Origin: Glycocaulis sp050485565
Lineage (GTDB): Bacteria > Pseudomonadota > Alphaproteobacteria > Caulobacterales > Maricaulaceae
NCBI RefSeq assembly: GCF_050485565.1
Contig: NZ_JBJHBQ010000002.1
Location: forward strand, 186,001 to 250,000
Length of the DNA stretch: 64,000 nt
Direction: 5' to 3'
A model generated the notes under the pieces. The model saw only the letters and a program-made list of their open reading frames with translations. It was not told the origin of the DNA and did no database searches. Position numbers and translations under genes: made by a program. Position 1 is the stretch's first letter. Each line of letters opens with the position of its first letter. Below are positions 60,389-64,000 of this stretch, piece by piece.

Positions 60389-61702
60389 ATGAAGCGCCGT
60401 TCCCGTTCATCTTCGCCCGGCAGGGCCGTGCCTGAACGCACGCTGCGCGTGACCGCCCGTGCCATAGGTGCGCGCGGTGATTCCATCTGCCCTGATCCGG
60501 AAACTGGCGGATCGGTATTCGTACCCGGCCTTCTGCCCAAAGAGACCGCTGATATCGTGGCGCGCGGCGAACGCGGGAGGATACGCGAACGTCTGACCAC
60601 TTCCCATGAACGCATTGAACCTTTCTGTTCCGTCGCAGAAAAATGCGGAGGCTGTTCGCTCCAGCACTGGCAGGGTGATGCCTATCGCGCGTGGAAGCGT
60701 GATCTGGTCGCCGATGCGCTGGAGCGCGAGGGGGTGGCAGCTGAGCTATTACCGCTCGTCGATGCGGGCGGTGCGGGCCGGCGCAGGGTGGCGCTGCACG
60801 CGCGCAAGATGGGTACGCGCCTGCTGCTGGGGTTCACCGAGCGGGCAGGGCAGGCCATCGCCGACACGAATGATTGCCCGATAGCCGAGGCGCGTATCCG
60901 CAAAGCCTTCCCGGCCTTGCGCGAACTGGCCATGGCCGTTCTCACACCAAAGTTCGACACCGCGACGATCTCCGTCACCGCAACCGATCCGGGCCTGGAC
61001 GTGCATGTGGCGCGCAAAGGCCCGGTCACGCTGGATGACCGGCTGACGGGCGGGGAGCTGCTGGCGCGCGAGGGCTGGGCGCGCCTGACCATTGGCAGTG
61101 AACTCATCGCGGAAGGCACGCCGCCCGTCGTGCGCTTTGGCAGCGCCAAGGTGGCCCCTCCGCCCGGCGGCTTCCTGCAGGCGACCGATGCGGGCGAGGC
61201 AGCGCTGGCCGCTATCGTCATGGACGCGCTCAAAACCGCCCTCAAGGCCGCACCGAAAGAGGCCAGGGGCGTGATCGATCTTTATGCGGGGTCGGGTGCT
61301 TTTGCGCTGCGCATGGCGTCTCTGGCACCTGTGAGGGCCGTGGAGGGGGAGGCTGCGCCGCTGGCCGCACTGGACCATGCTGCGCGCCATACGCCGGGTC
61401 TGAAGCCTGTGAGCGTCCTGCAGCGCGACCTTGCGCTGGAACCGCTTTCCATCCGCGAGCTGACCGGCGCAGCGTTTGCCGTGGTCGATCCGCCGCGCGC
61501 TGGGGCGAAAGAGCAGATGGAGCTGCTCGCCGGATCCGGCATACCGGTCATCGTTTCGATCAGCTGCAACCCGGCGACGTTTGCGCGCGATGCCGCCATC
61601 CTCACGCGCGCCGGATACCGCATGGGGCCTGTCACGCCCGTGGACCAGTTCGTCCACACCGCCCATGTGGAATGCGCCGCCGTGTTCACGAAGGGCGCGT
61701 AG
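60389..61702 (+). CDS. rlmD: 23S rRNA (uracil-5-)-methyltransferase (RumA/TrmA family)
   Basis: A 437-residue RNA methyltransferase. It has an N-terminal TRAM-type domain, an iron-sulfur cluster site CSVAEKCGGCSLQH plus NDCPIAE (four Cys), and the C-terminal methyltransferase domain with DLYAGSGAFALRM, VDPPRAGAKEQ and the catalytic ISCNPATFARD Cys. RlmD methylates U1939 and relatives other uridines; the exact site is uncertain. The cluster signature supports RumA over TrmA. It stands alone, divergent from the exported protein gene. Confidence 0.9.
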   Translation: MKRRSRSSSPGRAVPERTLRVTARAIGARGDSICPDPETGGSVFVPGLLPKETADIVARGERGRIRERLTTSHERIEPFCSVAEKCGGCSLQHWQGDAYRAWKRDLVADALEREGVAAELLPLVDAGGAGRRRVALHARKMGTRLLLGFTERAGQAIADTNDCPIAEARIRKAFPALRELAMAVLTPKFDTATISVTATDPGLDVHVARKGPVTLDDRLTGGELLAREGWARLTIGSELIAEGTPPVVRFGSAKVAPPPGGFLQATDAGEAALAAIVMDALKTALKAAPKEARGVIDLYAGSGAFALRMASLAPVRAVEGEAAPLAALDHAARHTPGLKPVSVLQRDLALEPLSIRELTGAAFAVVDPPRAGAKEQMELLAGSGIPVIVSISCNPATFARDAAILTRAGYRMGPVTPVDQFVHTAHVECAAVFTKGA

Positions 61703-61852
61703 CCTTCTTTCTTTTGATCGGGCGTCGCGCTTTTCAGGCCGCTAAGCGGCCTGTTGGCTTTGAGTACAACTCACCACGCGTTTCACCGGCGTAAGCCGGT
61801 GCCCAGTCCTTTTCTGGGTCCCGGCTTGCGCCGGGAAAACGCCTGATAATGT
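61703..61852. repeat. intergenic region with short hairpins
   Basis: No gene. CACCGGC-gtaa-GCCGGTG (61784-61801) and TCCCGGC-ttgc-GCCGGGA (61819-61836) are perfect hairpins, separated by a smaller CCCAG ... CTGGG pair. They lie immediately before the larger palindromic repeat and may belong to the same kind of element. Confidence 0.7.
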
Positions 61853-61962
61853 TGTCCTCCCCCGTTTACGGGGGAGGTGTCTGGCTTGCCAGACGGAGGG
61901 GGGAACTTTCTTGCAATCCCCCCTCGGCCCTTCGGGCCACTCCCCCCGTAAACGGGGGGAGA
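61853..61962. repeat. palindromic extragenic repeat, copy 2
   Basis: The reverse complement of this 110-base stretch aligns with 7933-8047 over its full length. It starts with CCTCCCCCGT-tt-ACGGGGGAGG (61856-61877) and ends with CCCCCCGT-aa-ACGGGGGG. The inner stem is GGCCC-ttc-GGGCC (61926-61938), in which all five pairs can form although the bases differ from copy 1. Confidence 0.9.
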
Positions 61963-62081
61963 AACCATCGGCATCGGATTGCCGTAATAGCGTAAACCTC
62001 ACCCCCACCGCCAAAGCCCGGTGGACGTGTGCGGCGGGCGGGGCTATCACGCGGGCCTAACTTTTCGGCGGGCCAAATCCC

Positions 62082-63583
<1,502 letters not shown>

Positions 63584-63587
<4 letters not shown>

Positions 63588-64000
63588 GCAAGCTCTTTAC
63601 CGGCAGCAATCCGCGGATCCTGATTACCAATGATGACGGCATCCGCGCGCCGGGCCTGAAAGTCCTGCGTGCGATTGCCGAATCCATCTCTGACGATGTC
63701 TGGGTGGTCGCGCCCGCAGAGGAACAGTCCGGCATGAGCCGGGCGCTGTCGCTGAACTCGCCCTTGCGCGCGCGCCGCGTCGCCGACAAGCGCTATGCGG
63801 TCACCGGCACGCCGGCAGACTGCGTGCTGATGGCGATCAATGACATCGTCGAGGGCAAGGAGCCTGATCTGGTGCTGTCAGGCGTCAATCGGGGCCAGAA
63901 CATCGCCGAGGACGTGACGGTTTCCGGCACGGTGGCCGGCGCGATGCAGGGCCGCCAGATGGGCATTCCCTCGATTGCCTTCTCGCAGGCTTATGGCTTT
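63584..64000 (+). CDS. surE: 5'/3'-nucleotidase SurE, N-terminal 139 residues; 3' end off the window
   Basis: Removes phosphate from nucleoside monophosphates in the stationary phase. The N-terminal ILITNDDGIRAPGLKVL holds the metal-binding Asp-Asp, and later PAEEQSGMSRALSL and VLSGVNRGQNIAEDVTVSGTVAGAM are the family motifs with Ser and Asn ligands. Translation is coupled to serS by an ATGA overlap, an arrangement (serS-surE) common in alphaproteobacteria. About 110-120 C-terminal residues are missing. Confidence 0.95.

Overview
The window is about 64 kb of high-GC bacterial chromosome from an alphaproteobacterium, most likely a stalked or prosthecate marine type near Maricaulales/Hyphomonadaceae. 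This rests on the adjacent divK-pleD cell-cycle pair, the order divK-pleD-rpmG ... rnr-topA ... dprA-plsY-pyrC-pyrB, the rpsA-ihfB pair, an alphaproteobacterial-type NrtR NAD regulator, and the xseB-ispA-dxs ... tlyA neighbourhood. Genes are dense, many neighbours overlap by 4 bp (ATGA), and I see no tRNA or rRNA gene, CRISPR array, prophage or transposase.

1-12 kb: a truncated 3-hydroxybutyrate dehydrogenase gene (its 3' end lies off the left edge), yaaA, a D-2-hydroxyacid FAD dehydrogenase, a GrlR-like protein, the tRNA t6A enzyme TsaC/Sua5, a Tat-exported PhoX-type phosphatase, a TetR/hydrolase pair with a palindromic operator, an HD hydrolase coupled to the NrtR-type regulator, a tandem universal stress protein, a sigma-like factor and a glyoxalase-fold protein. 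12-24 kb: rpsA, ihfB, mscL, trpF, amt, an M42-like peptidase, a KAS III-type synthase, tag, dinB, a ROK sugar kinase, then divK and pleD. 24-39 kb (mostly minus strand): rpmG, MFS transporter, NUDIX, rnr, topA, dprA, plsY, a dihydroorotase-like protein lacking catalytic metal ligands, pyrB, two tandem AEC transporters, a low-GC lipoprotein gene and ruvX.

39-52 kb: an SDR, a FemAB/GNAT-like protein, a HIT hydrolase, a SET-domain protein next to a histone-deacetylase-family enzyme, a histidine phosphatase, a CPBP protease, an AraC regulator, the isoprenoid cluster xseB-csaA-like-ispA-dxs, a cupin, a repeat-rich spacer, a cold-shock gene, a ParE-type toxin-antitoxin pair and tlyA. 52-58 kb: a complete seven-gene Mrp (Na+/K+:H+) antiporter operon with its own terminator, fitting a saline habitat. 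58-64 kb: two exported glycine-zipper proteins, a 23S rRNA m5U methyltransferase, palindromic repeats, serS and the start of surE.

The strongest oddity is in serS: about 77 in-frame codons of low-GC DNA (about 43% G+C by hand count) sit just before the conserved TAE serine-binding loop of an otherwise ordinary high-GC seryl-tRNA synthetase gene. Other notable points are two palindromic repeat families, each with two copies here (one with compensatory stem changes), the pseudo-dihydroorotase, and the SET/deacetylase gene pair.
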